From assembly GCA_014905825.1 (NCBI GenBank), contig JACGCN010000001.1, positions 2,294,001-2,358,000 of the forward strand: a stretch of 64,000 bases of DNA. Reading direction: 5' to 3'. This DNA comes from Lyophyllum atratum. Lineage: Eukaryota; Basidiomycota; Agaricomycetes; Agaricales; Lyophyllaceae. Shown piece by piece: positions 12,235-23,500 of this stretch. The notes beneath the pieces were generated by a model. It was not told the origin of the DNA. It was given only the letters and a program-made list of their open reading frames with translations, and ran no database searches. The position numbers and the translations under genes were made by a program. Every line of letters begins with the position of its first letter. The stretch's first letter is position 1.

Positions 12235-12885
12235 CTATTTCCGCATTAGAAGGTATACTGGGTCTCCAAGGACGATGCTGGTCATGTGTCGGAAGGAGCC
12301 TGTAAGAGACATGAGTAGCCCGCCAAAGGACGCGTATGCGGTCCTGTATACAAGTTGAAAGATGAGAATCAAACGAAAGGAAGGTGTGCATACACAATTT
12401 CCTGTTGTTCCTCCATCAAATTTGTAAACCTTTCGCAGCCTTTGAGCAGACAAAATTATGATTGAAAGGACAGTGCTAACCTTGCCATACATGACGTAGT
12501 CATAGTCGTCCTCAAGGCCCCGTCGTCCTTTGCCATCTGGCCTCCATACATCCCTCTCCTTGTCGTCCAATGCTTCCTCTGTGCCGTCAGTGGTATTTGC
12601 CCCAACAGCCGCGCCGCCACGAGCCAGAGACGAGGCGAGAGCGAGGGCAAAGCTCTCGTCCGGGTGGAGCTGGAACAGCTCGATGTTATAGTCTAGTGTG
12701 AGATCCATATCGTAATTTTTGGAATGGGCATAGAGGCGTGATACTGCAAGTGCGGGATGTAAAGTTGAGATTGGGACACATTAAGCAGCCTTGATCGAAC
12801 CTCGATCGAATTTTTTGCCTTCCTTGTCGATGGCATTGATGGTGAAGATATCGTCAAAGACGATGCTGGACGCTGCAGCGGCCAT
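12235..12885 (-). CDS. RPB8: RNA polymerase I/II/III common subunit RPB8 (RPABC3)
   Basis: Rpb8 is a shared OB-fold subunit of all three nuclear RNA polymerases. The protein starts MAAAASSIVFDDIFTINAID. It has the core LTLDYNIELFQLHPDESFAL, a variable loop, RGLEDDYDYVMYGKVYKFDG and AYASFGGLLMSLTGSFRHM, and ends GDPVYLLMRK. All are family hallmarks and the length fits. Introns are visible near 12750-12800 (donor GTTCGA), near 12435-12483 and near 12346-12392. The last intron does not join in phase: the sequence gives ..GGTTGN then TAYASF one base out. One missing base in the AATTT stretch at about 12396-12400 would explain it. The gene is divergent from the alpha/beta-hydrolase gene, 96 bp between starts, and convergent with the Ser-rich gene. 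Confidence 0.88.
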
Positions 12886-12981
12886 TGGGAGTTTTGGGAG
12901 AAGAGGTGCGACGCTGTGACATGATTCACGTGGGCGATCGGTCACCGTGTTTGGCACCAGCGTTTGGCCTCCACAGCCATC
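12886..12981. promoter_or_regulatory. Divergent RPB8/hydrolase promoter with CACGTG box
   Basis: Only 96 bp separate the two start codons, so this must act as a shared promoter. A palindromic CACGTG E-box lies at 12927-12932, a typical site for bHLH factors. Function is inferred from position and motif only. Confidence 0.45.
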
Positions 12982-13710
12982 ATGTTCACTAGAACTCTAC
13001 GACGCCTTTCTTCTACCATCGTCCGCTCTCCCCCGCGCTCTGCTCCTAGAGAGGCACCTACCCCTCTCGTCTTCGTATCGGCGAAAGAATGGGACCCGAT
13101 ATCGAGCTCTGGGTACCATTGCTAACCCTGAATCAGCTAGCGCCGCCTAATGAACTTTCAGAATGACATATTTCTCATCCATGTTGGCTGAAAAGGGTTA
13201 TACATGCCTGCAAACCGACTTGTCTCTTCCGGCTGACTCCATAAATGATTCAGTCAACCTGATGCGTCACTTCGAATCTGGTGAGAACCTGGTCTCACTC
13301 ATTCTCAAAATAAGATTCACATTCACTGGACCCGTTCTTCTCCAGACCTCCGACAGCAAATTCGTCTATCCACCATGCCGTTTCCGCCCATCATATTTGC
13401 GAGATCTTTGGCCTGTCTGATCGCACAGACGTACATTTCGTCACAACCCGCGTCTGGACTCTTCTTGATCTCGCCGCCCGCGTCCAATGTCTCCGTACCA
13501 AAGTCTCGGCTTCCCACAACTCTTCCTGACTATGACTTTGAGCCCAAGTTCCCCATAGGTATCATGGCGAAAGCGGAAGAAATGAAAGTCCTCCAAGCTC
13601 AACATCGCCTTGGCCGCGATCCAGGTGTTGATCTGATATCAGTGACAGACGTGGAGGGTTCCGAAGCTTTGGCTGCAATCGAAAAATGGCTGGATGAGCA
13701 GGGAGTATGA
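12982..13710 (+). CDS. Alpha/beta-hydrolase-like protein, probably mitochondrial
   Basis: The model joins three exons: MFTRTLRRLSSTIV to SSSG, an intron at about 13110-13161, GMTYFSSMLAEKGYT to RHFESD, a second intron at about 13280-13347, and LRQQIRLSTMPF to WLDEQGV. The N-terminus is rich in Arg and Ser without acidic residues, like a mitochondrial presequence. FFSSMLAEKGYTCLQTDL resembles the strand-helix-strand of small alpha/beta-hydrolases. FARSLACLIAQTYI sits where the nucleophile elbow is expected, keeping Ser but with Ala in place of both Gly of GxSxG. No sure acid or His partner was found, so activity is doubtful. It is about 210 residues, short for the fold. Substrate unknown. Confidence 0.7.
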
Positions 13711-13876
13711 CAGAAGAACGCGCTGATTGAGTGAAACATTCCAAGCCAGTCTGTTTTATGGTGTAGCACCGAGCATAATTAAAGCATCTCAATTTAAAAT
13801 AATACACATTATCTCCGAGATATACAATGATAGGGTAAGGAGATGGAGAGCTTAGAAAACAATCATGCACGGAATG

Positions 13877-14980
13877 TCATGAGAACTGTTCTTCCTTCAT
13901 TTCTTTTTTCACCTGTTCGCGTGCTTCCGACACGGTCGCCAAACCAGGTAGAACAACCTTCCAGGTTCCCCGTGCGGCGAGAATGCGGTGTACTTGGTGC
14001 TGGATAAGCTCATGTAGTTTGGGTACATTGGCAAGCTTCGCGCGACTGCCCATTAGTGATGTCGTGGTAAGGTCAAGGGTGAAGTCTGGCGAGATACTGA
14101 AGGTCAGGACGGGCGCCTGGGAGTTTAGGGAGGGCGGCGTTATGTTTATCTGTAAAATCTTTGTTTAGAAACATGACAACTATCCCACTCATTTCAACGC
14201 ACAGAGGATTTGAATTGTGATAGTGAGATCGTCAGTGAAACCGGGAGACGCGCGAACGAAGTCATGGGATAATTGAATAAATAAGACGTTGACAAGGAGA
14301 TAGACAATGTGTCCGTGTATGTGGTTTCGCAGTCGATTTCCTGACCTCAAGATAAGTATATCTGTAAGGTTGTTTGGGGTGTACGCACAGCGACAGGTTT
14401 GGATGATCCAAGTTGGCCTAAGCGCGCGTGGTGCAAACGTGGTGCTGAGACACCGAGGTCTACAGAGTGGATTTTGATATGGTCCTATAGGCGGCATTCT
14501 TGTGGTTCAGTAGGGCGGAGCTAGAAGGCAGGCTGAACGCGTACGAGGAAACCCGGAGGCCGAATTCTATTTGCGTAGCTTTCTATTCGTTTTCGCGCAA
14601 TTTCATCGCCCTCAGCGCCAGGTAAATCGTCTCGTAGCTTGGAGCGATATACATCAACGACCTGGTTACGCAGATAAGTAATATAATAGAGAGGCATTGG
14701 CTTGACTTGCCTGTCGCAGCAAAGTGTTGAGCCATTCGGCAGACTCGTGGTCATCATCCTGCCGTTCATTTGTGACCTCCTGTAGCTCATGCTTCTGCGC
14801 TCGTAGTGTAAAGTTGTTGTCTGCGCGTGGTTGATAAGTCGACGTCTCGAAGGGGTCTTGGGTGGAATCGAGGAAGATGTATTTGAGAATAAGGCCGAGC
14901 AGCACGATGACAGAGAGCTGGCCTAACATGAGGCCCTGTGTGAAGGTAGGCTCAAATGAGAAGATATAGTTGGCCCCCAT
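13877..14980 (-). CDS. MMM1: Maintenance of mitochondrial morphology protein 1 (ERMES subunit)
   Basis: Mmm1 anchors the ERMES complex in the endoplasmic reticulum and moves lipids to mitochondria through an SMP domain. The start MGANYIFSFEPTFTQG is followed at once by the single membrane span (LMLGQLSVIVLLGLILKYIF). Then come a short polar linker, SAEWLNTLLRQ, and the SMP domain: VVDVYRSKLRDDLPG, IKIHSVDLGVSAPRL, CETTYTDTLSISLSTSYLF, TSFARLPVSLT, TSLMGSRAKLANVPKLHEL. The end is EMKEEQFS. Spliced by eye, all five exons join in phase. An upstream in-frame ATG exists (near 15175), but it would put about 65 extra residues before the membrane anchor, unlike the family. The gene is divergent from the tubulin-tyrosine-ligase-like gene. 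Confidence 0.93.
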
Positions 14981-15148
14981 TGTGGTCGCGATAAGCCAAG
15001 GGGCCGATGTCGTCGTCGTCGAATGGAGTCGCCGTTTACGCAGAGTCGCGATACTCGTTGCCATTCCAAAATAGCGCATGATTTTTGTATGGCACGTGAT
15101 GACGGCAGCCATATTTTCATACGCGGTCGACGCGAAGTTGTCACGGTG
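14981..15148. promoter_or_regulatory. Divergent MMM1/TTL-like promoter
   Basis: The interval between the chosen start codons is 168 bp and must contain both promoters. It is open in both directions over part of its length, so alternative starts (15089 on plus) cannot be excluded. Confidence 0.4.
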
Positions 15149-16712
15149 ATGCAAATGCAGCCACCACCCAGTGCCCAGCATGTTGGTTTCGTCGCTTGGC
15201 CTTCTGCTCAACTCACAGACCGTCTCGTTCGCACCTCTTTGGATGCGCTCGATGTCCCGGTCACCATTTCTACATCTCCTCCGCAACTACCCTCGCACTC
15301 AAATCTCGTCCAATGGTCGTCCTATGACCACATCGACCACGAATTAACTCATCGCCATCGCGAGGTCGTTCTCTCGTCGAGCTACACATTCAGAAAGGCT
15401 CTAATACGAAAGCATTTCCTTTCGAGATGTCTTCATTCGTATATCACAAAACATCCAACCTCGTCCCTGAAGGCGGCCACCCCGAAAACCTTTGAAATCG
15501 AGATCTCCTTCGCCGATGAGTTGGATGAGATGTGGAGCGATGATCTCTGGGATCTTGGCGAGACCCTTGAATTGTCACAGTCGTGGTGGATTCTCAAACC
15601 GTACGTTGATCTGCTCCCTTGAAATTCGTTATCTGATATTCCATAATCCATCTCCAGTGGGATGTCTGACCGCGGAATGGGTATCAGGTTATTCAATAGC
15701 AAAGACTCCCTGCGAGAGATATTCGAAGAGTTTGAACTCTCCGACTCGGAAGATGAAGACGACGCCAGTGGTGATCGCGGAACTGCAGTTATTACCTCGC
15801 AGCTCCGTCACTTTGTGATCCAGGTAGATCAGCGCGGCTTCGCAGAATATTTGTTTCCTTATGTTCTCATGTGTAGGAATATATTTCTAATCCCTTGCTG
15901 TTGGACCCTTCTGAAGTACTCATCGACAAGTCGTCGAGACCAAGTAAACTGCAAGGCTATAAAGTCAGCCCGAGCTACTATCTGAAGGGAAACATAGATC
16001 TAACAGTGACGCTCACAGTTCCATCTTCGCGCGTATTGTTTGGCATCTGGAGCACTTCAAGTCTATCTGTACGATCGAATCCTTGCCCTTTTCTCAGCCG
16101 TGCCATACGCGGAGCCTGTGGGCAACGAAGAGGAGGGTCTTCTCCTTGACTTGACGCCACACCTAACAAATACCTCTCTACAAACTCACAAAGGCGAAGA
16201 GGGTGTCCGCTTGTTAGACGAATTGATTGGCTGCCAGGTGTTATCACACACTGGAAAATCGGAGTCTACGATCTTTACAGCAGAAGACCGCGCGGAAATA
16301 GTTCGTCAGATGGTCGATGTTCTCGGAGAAACCTTCAAGGCTGCTTTGGAAAATCCTGTTCATTTCCAGGTGGGTTTTGCGGTATGATTTCCGTTATTGA
16401 GTAACTGATCACTTTCAGCCTTTACCTAATGCGTTCGAACTCTACGGGATCGATTTTCTTGTTTCATATTCCGAACCGGTGGTAGCGGGTGATCCAAAGT
16501 ATCAAGTAAAGCTGCTAGAAATAAATGCCGAGCCAGCCATCGAGCTCACCGGACCGAGGTTGACGTGGATTTTAGAGGACCTGTTTCTTTCTGTTGGGAA
16601 GGTGAGTGTAGAGCCATTTTTGAGGCGGACACAAATGGAACATGGGTGGGGGGTGGGGGAGACTCGATACCACCTGATAAAGGCATTTGATCAAGAGATT
16701 AGAGGGTTGTGA
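15149..16712 (+). CDS. Tubulin-tyrosine ligase family protein (Pby1-like)
   Basis: TTL-family enzymes are ATP-grasp ligases that add amino acids to protein tails; the yeast relative Pby1 is found with P-bodies. Seen: SSYTFRKALIRKHFLSRCLH, WWILKPGMSDRGMGIRLF (ATP-grasp Lys and Gly-rich loop), LRHFVIQEYISNPLLL, KFHLRAYCLASGALQVYLYD, LPNAFELYGIDFLVS and VKLLEINAEPAIELTG, which holds the metal-binding E-x-N. This is the complete order of TTL motifs, so the enzyme should be active. Four introns (about 15602-15658, 15823-15876, 15964-16018, 16370-16418) all restore the frame. The start MQMQPPPSAQH was chosen because the sequence after it, VGFVAWPSAQLTDRLV, resembles N-termini I recall from fungal relatives; an upstream ATG at 15089 is possible. 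The substrate is unknown. Confidence 0.85.
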
Positions 16713-16769
16713 CTATATAGATAAAATTATAGTATGTGACGAGGCGTGACGAGTTGAGGTAGGACTTCG

Positions 16770-18258
16770 ATGTCGACTGACACGACGCCGACTCGAAAAC
16801 GCTCCAAGTGGGATGGCGCCGACGACGACGAAGAGGGTGGCCCCAACTTTCGGGTGCCCCCGCCAAAACGCCGCGCAAAATTGAAACAGTCCACCAAACC
16901 TACCAGCGCACCTCCAACAAATGTCGTCCAAACAATATCCGCTCGCCCTAATCACAGCATTTATGTGCCGCCACGAACACGCCATCCACCCATACTTCCA
17001 TCTCGTTCTGTGTACTGCTACGAACGCTTGAATCAAATAGAGGAAGGATCGTACGGTGTTGTTTACCGAGCACGAGACAAACAGACTGGTGATATCGTGG
17101 CCTTGAAGAAACTAAAGCTCGACGAGGAAAAGAATGGATTCCCCATCACCGCGCTGAGAGAAGTCTACTCTCTTATGTCTTGCAGGCACGAAAATGTTGT
17201 CGGTATTAGGGAGGTTGTCGTCGGCGATACATTGACTCAGTGCGTGCTGGTCCAATTCCCCACCGTCTTCCTGTGCCCACTCCCTTTTATGCCTTCCTTG
17301 AAGAGTCTTCGTTGTCATGGATTTCATTGAGCACGACCTCAAGTCTCTCCTTACTGTTATGCCATCGCCATTCCTGCAATCCGAAACGAAGACGTTGATG
17401 CTCCAGTTGCTGTCAGCAGTGGCGCACTGTCATTCGAATTGGATCTTGCACCGCGATTTGAAAACTAGCAACTTGCTCATGAACAACCGAGGTACCATCA
17501 AGGTCGCAGATTTTGGCCTGGCGCGACGATATGGCGATCCAGTGGGTGTTGGAGGGATGACGCAGCTGGTAGTGACATTATGGTATCGGTATGTGCTTCA
17601 CTTCCCATACGTCACGCATGCAGGTCCCTAGCACTATCGCCCAGAGCCCCTGAAATTCTGCTTGGTGCTGCAACGTACTCGACGGCGGTCGACATGTGGT
17701 CCGTTGGATGTATATTCGCGGAACTCCTCCTCAAGGAACCTCTATTCCAAGCAAAGGGGGAAATTGAACTTCTTTCCATGATATTCAAGCTCCTAGGACC
17801 TCCTACCCATAGCTCTTGGCCGGGATACTCGTCGCTTCCTCTAGCGAAGACGCTCACACTGCCATCGCCGCAACCTCCCCAGTTCCGCCAGAAGTTCCAA
17901 TATATGACGACGGCAGGAATTGATTTACTGATGTCATTGCTAACGTACGACCCAGCACGCCGGATAACAGCTGAGGAGGCTCTCCAACATCCTTACTTTA
18001 CGTCAGTCTATACTAGCTAACCCATAGAAATGTCTACTGACACACCTGGACACAGTGAATCTCCGCTACCAAAGCACCCTGACCTATTTGGATCCTTCCC
18101 CTCTGCAGCAGCAGGGGAAAAGTACGTGTTTTGAATGTTCCGCATTGTGTATTTGATTGTGAATATTGCACTGCAGGCGTCGCAAGCCTTTCGACAGCCC
18201 GTCTGCGCCAACGAGGGCTGCGGACTACAAGCTACTCATGGACTTCGAGATGCCATGA
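16770..18258 (+). CDS. CDK11: Cyclin-dependent kinase of the CDK11 (PITSLRE) group
   Basis: CDK11 kinases link transcription and pre-mRNA splicing. A short basic and acidic head precedes the kinase domain. Motifs in order: [14 protein letters not shown] (Gly loop), IVALKKLKL (catalytic Lys), FPITALRE (cyclin-binding helix, the PITSLRE site), [24 protein letters not shown] (catalytic loop), [44 protein letters not shown] and [18 protein letters not shown]. The tail ([15 protein letters not shown] to [11 protein letters not shown]) is also CDK11-like. PITALRE is the CDK9 spelling, but [16 protein letters not shown] and the tail favour CDK11. Introns near 17237-17309, 17589-17640, 18003-18056 and 18122-18177 join in phase. 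The gene ends 163 bp from the convergent RAP1 gene. Confidence 0.9.
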
Positions 18259-18421
18259 TTGTTCTCCTTTCTAGATTCGATGTATATGCCTGGAGTATCG
18301 ATATCCAAGTCTGTCTCGTACGCGAGCGCAGTATACATGATATGTTGGTACAGAGATTACTATCTTGATCAAAAACAATCTAAAATGCCGGATAACAATA
18401 CATAACATGTGAACCCAGATC

Positions 18422-20253
18422 TTACTTTTCCTCTTCGTCCTCAAACATCGAGAGCTGCTGTCGCATCTTCTGGAACCTTGCGCGGGTGCGGCCCATTTCC
18501 CCGCACTTGTCGTAATACTCTTGGACCTCTTCAACCGTAAATCTAAACTCTTTGGCAATGTCGCGGATACCTTGATCGATAACGTGAATGTTGGCGATGG
18601 CCACAAGTGTTTGGGGAGTCAGCTCTCCCGTTTGCACCGCTGGGTCGGAAGGGCCAGGTTCACTGTGAACGATAGGTTAGTTGACCCTGGATCGATAATT
18701 AGCCAAGGACATTACTTTGTTCTAGCTCTCTTCTGTCCGTCTTGGTCTTCAAGCTCATCGCTCGCTTTCCTCTTCGCCCAAGCAGGAGGTTCAGCATTGC
18801 CTATTCTGACCATCCATTCATGTCCCTCCTCATCCATCTCCTCTTCAGCTGGACTTCTTCGCACAGAAGAGCGGTCGAGAGAAGAACCGATGGGGGCAGG
18901 CATCTGAGGAAACATTTCCGCCTGTACGCCAGGCTGTATTCCGGGTTGCATGTCAGGCTCAATCGACAATCCCTGTAAGTCCTGATGCATTCCCATTACT
19001 GGCATACCCGCCATTTGCATCCCCGTGACCTCGGCTAGATCGTCCATGACAGCCTGAGCATCAATGGTCTTTGCACGCTTCTTGCGGGTGCGCTTAGGTT
19101 TCGCTTCGGCCTGGCGAACGTAGCCGTATTGGCCCTTCTCGCCTGGGACTGGCTTCTTCCGGTCGACAACGCTTGCAATCATGGCATCCAGACGGACCGC
19201 GTTCTTCTTGTATCGTTCCCGCCATGACTGCCATGTATGGCGAGACACCCATGCATACTCGGGATCGGCATTCTATTTAGAGTTGGGTCATGTGGGGATC
19301 AGAACGAAGGGTGTTTGTACTCACGAGATCACATAGTTGTTGGTACAATCTGTTTCCGGTTCGACCACCCGTTTCCTTATAAGGAATCTTCGCAGCTATC
19401 CAGTTGCATAGATGCTCTTCGTCTTCGTCCGTGAATTGGGTTCTCCTGGAAAGGTATTGAGCGATTGAACAACAAAACTGAAAATCGCAACCTTACTCTT
19501 CGCCTGGGCGTCTGCCACCAGGGTTCTTGTAGACGAGAGGAGTATATACTACGGAGCCTCTTTCAATACACTTCTTTACCCAGAGATAAGACTCGATAAA
19601 TTTGTCAGGTACGCCTTGGTAGGTCTTTACAAGGTGGCCAAAGACCTCAGTGTGCGGGTCAGCGAGGATGACACGCGCAGACTGCGCGGACGCATGAGGA
19701 TCGCCACCAGAGTGCTGAAATAAATGTATCAGGGTTGGCTGACACGAGAGAAAATGACTAATAGTCGGCATACCATGATGCGCTGGCTAAGCGCGGTTCG
19801 GGCGTTGACATTGGCAATACTAGAATGTATGTGCATGCCAATCGGCGCGCCGTCCTCGACAAATATCTGCTTCAAGAGCATCCCCGCAATCTTACACGCA
19901 TCGATATACGAATACGGTACGAAGTGTCGATCTGGTCTGTCCGAGCTTGTCCAGCATAGGCGGAGGCGCTCCTCTTCGGCGGTGCCAGCTTGAACGAGGA
20001 TATATCCCTGACGGGGAACCTTTGCTTCTACCCGTCCACCTAAAGACTTTCACGCAGCACTATCAGAAGAGAATGGAGGGAGGGTGAAAAACAAGGAGCG
20101 CTTACTGTGATCGTTTCGCAGAGTTCGGCTTGAATCTCCTGGGGCAGGTCTTTCTGGACAAAGAACTTCACAGCCATACCATTGGCATCTTGGAATATAG
20201 GCTGAATCCATGTTCAGAAGTATTATATGCTGTGAATGAGAAGATATTACCAT
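18422..20253 (-). CDS. RAP1: Telomere protein Rap1 (BRCT and Myb domains)
   Basis: Rap1 is a shelterin-type telomere subunit. The first coding exon is just the ATG (20251-20253), followed by an intron that ends in ..ATTCAG. The protein continues PIFQDANGMAVKFFVQKDL, a BRCT-like N-terminus with HFVPYSYIDACKIAGML, then IFVEDGAPIGMHIHSSI. The Rap1 Myb domain follows: FTDEDEEHLCNWIAAKI, TGNRLYQQLCDL and SRHTWQSWRERYKKNAVRL. A basic stretch (KPKRTRKKRAK), a Met/Pro/Gln-rich linker, and a C-terminal helical domain of the RCT kind (ANIHVIDQGIRDIAKEF) end in DEEEK. Several short introns interrupt it. Its start codon lies 139 bp from the end of the inserted transposon pair, so its promoter has probably been displaced or replaced. 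Confidence 0.87.
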
Positions 20254-20383
20254 CGAGCTTGGTCAACAAGTCCGGGAGCGATGAGCCCCGAGTTTAAGGT
20301 TGAGGGTAAGGTGTCTTTTTAGGGTCCCGATGACCAAGGGTTATGGTTTGGTGGTCACATGACTCGACCGCTTGATTCTGGAC

Positions 20384-20391
20384 AATTGACA
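20384..20391 (+). repeat. Target-site duplication, left copy (AATTGACA)
   Basis: Eight bases directly before the left terminal inverted repeat of element copy 1 are identical to the eight bases after the right end of copy 2 (32447-32454). A perfect 8-bp duplication at both outer ends is the mark of transposase-mediated insertion. The length fits hAT and KDZ groups. Confidence 0.92.
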
Positions 20392-20419
20392 GGTTTTCCC
20401 TCCAATGCACTGGGTAGTT
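20392..20419 (+). repeat. Left terminal inverted repeat, copy 1
   Basis: Begins GGTTTTCCCT and ends GCACTGGGTAGTT. It pairs with 26389-26416 read on the other strand, with six mismatches confined to positions 6-14. Confidence 0.92.
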
Positions 20420-20521
20420 TTAGAAAGAAAATAAATTAAATAAAGAAAAAGAAAGGAGAACACGTGAAGAACACGGCACTTCTTCATTGATGTAAAGACG
20501 CTTCACTGCTGGACCGACTGA

Positions 20522-23500
20522 CTATGTTACTAGACTACCAGAACCCACGGACGTACATTTTCGACCTTTGTCGACGCCCCGACAGCCAATCAACTGCCCG
20601 CACTTTTTGCACGGCACCTTGCACTCGACTTGGCAGTGTTCGATGCCACCACTTCCCGGACATTCTAAAGACCGACAGCGACGACAACGTTTCTGTTGCG
20701 CCTTGCGAACACACTGCCGCTTCTGTGGCGGTTGACTAGGAGATCAGTGATTCATCAGATTCGCAGAGTTCGTCATAAATGATGTATGGATGATTTACCT
20801 GTCGTCTTCGTTGTCCTGCGGCTCGGGGATCGAGAATTCTGATACCGACCTCGTGTCCCTTGTGTCTGGTACATGTTGTAGTGAACGTGAGGTACCAGCT
20901 GGATGGCTGGGCTTCACCAAAGAAATAGGAAGGTGAGGGCGGGATACAGCTAGCGAGGTGGATAGAGATGCAGGCACGGAGTGGTGATTATCAATCATGA
21001 GGACGCCGCGTTGGGGCTGTATCGAGTCTGGTGCTGCAGTAAGGGACGATGGAAAAGGTCGAAGGGGTGCAGCGAATACTTCTGCTGTCTGATGGATTGC
21101 TTTCATCTGGTCTTCGACGAGTTCTTGAGATGCACGAATATTGGTGGCCTTCTGCCAGGATTTTGAGTAGGCTGCAAGAACTTCCGTAGTAACGTAGTAG
21201 CGTAGCTTTCCATCAGCTGTGCGATTCCACTCTTGCGCAAATGCCTCGTAGTTGATCTTTCCTTGACCCTGATGGCTCGCAAGGGAAGAAAAGTCACGAA
21301 TTGTACGGAAAAAGTACTGGTGTGCCTCGGGAGTCGTTGGCGGCAACGCGGGAAGCGCTAATCCTTGGCGCTTCCGAAGCCAATGATCACCGGGGTTGAG
21401 CTTGAATGAAGCTGCTGCAGCATCACTGTATGGCTCCATGGCTAGGCGTATCCGGAGAGACTCTGAAAAGGATGGTTTGTATAACTACAGTATACTTGGA
21501 ATTAGATGCTGTCACTCACCTGGAAAGGTACAGATACCAAACTGTTCACTTGTGCGCTCATACAAGTCCCCATTCACCCAGTCTGCATACAATGATGCTC
21601 CATCAACAACATCAGAAAGATAATTCAAAAGAAATGAGGTGCGGTTGATGAGACCAAGGTTATGGTGATAATCCCAGTCAACGCCGAATAGGTGTTTTGC
21701 ATATGCCTATGGAGTGCCATACGATCAGAAATAACACGCTGAAGTTCGAAGGGGGTCTAACCTGCAGATTATACCATGTTCGATGATCCGTCAAGCAGTT
21801 TACTGTAAGACGTGGCCCAGCTAAAATATTGAGTCAGGCGGGGGCTCGACAAAGCTTGCACCAAACGTACCGTGAAGAGCACCAAATTTACGATAGATGT
21901 CACCATGAGGGCCACCCTCAACATTATTTGTTCCCCGCAAGCATTTCCACTTCTGAAGCCCGTGCTTATCAAAGCCTGCCTTCCGATATAAGACGACACC
22001 CTGTACATCTGAGAGATAACCCTGGCGAGCCAAATCGAGCAAAGCGTTGGCCTTCTGCCAGGCCAACGGGCTAAAAAGAGGTGCTTTGGATTTTGCATCG
22101 ATCACGTCGCCGTAGCTCTTGAACACATGATCCATGGCAGGAACAAGGACACTGGGAGAAGGAACATGACGTGGTGTTCGTTCAGCGATGAAGCGTGGGT
22201 TTTTGCGGAGCATCTGGTCAAAGGTGAGGTTGTAGACTCGGCGGCATACGCGATCAACAGCTACCCGCGAGACGGGGTCCCACCGCATCATGTGGTCTCG
22301 GAGTGCACAGAGAAATGCTGGACGCATCCCATGATTAACGGGAGTTGGAATCATATGAAAACCGTGAAAGATATCCTTCTTGATTTTCTTGTACTCTTCC
22401 ACCACGTCAGGTGGACAATTGACCAGCTGCCTCAAGACCTCTAGCAGGTCTGATTCGGGTTCCGACCCAGGTAGGTCCAGCTCACAATTTGCTTCTGCTA
22501 ATCAGCATATCGTCAGCAGATTTAGAAGATTTCGAAACAAAACACGAACCCATCTGTGAATGTGCCGCTAGCATGTCTAACTCAAGCATGTCGGCATCCA
22601 ACTCATTCGCAATATCTTCCTCCCCAGTGTTCATATCAGCACAGTTGTCATCTTCCTCTACTGACAAGGCATCACAATGAGCGACAGGTAGTGGTACGGA
22701 AGGTGCTTCAGCACATGATGGTGATGGAGCCTCAGTGTCAAAGGCCAGCTAAAGATAGATCAGGCAGGAGAATCATAAGATCCAGTTTTATGATTGAGTG
22801 GTAAAAGGCTTACCCCCGTACCATGGTCAAATTTCAATAGAGCCACGGGAACAACAACTTTGAACGTCGAAGAGACAGATGAAGCTTGGAGCTGACCAAG
22901 CGTAAGCGACCCACTCTTTGTCCGACCAGATTTTGGCTGAGAGGATTGACGGTGTGGAAGGTGCAGAATAGCCGCCATTGAACGGTTGAGGAGATTATCG
23001 ATCTCGATAACAACACGACTGCGAGTTGGTGTTTTTACTCGAACGCCGGCAAACGAAGTGGGCTGAGTGGCGGAGATGCTGCCATATGCGACAGGATCAC
23101 CACCTTCCTGCGCCAGAAGAATGATGCGAGATCCAGCTGGTGAATCAGGAGAAGGTCTCTCAAGTGGTGCGACAGTGGTTGCTTTCTCGAAGATAAGGCG
23201 TGATGCAAAAACATCCAGCGCGGCATAATGCAAAAGCTCCGATGACAGGTGCGTCCTTTCCCACTCCTCATTGAGACGGATATTGTCATCCTTTGGCAGG
23301 TAATGTGTCGTAAGCTTCCCACATAGGCCGTCAAGAGTACCAGTGTCCTTTCTTCCAATGATCCCTCGCTCAATACAGTACTCCTTTAAATCAATGACGT
23401 TGAAGGAGGACTGATCAGCTAGAATAGAAAACTGCTTTTTCAGCCGAGTCATATCGGCTTTGATAGCAGATCCGACTTTGAAGACTTGCTTGGAAATAAG

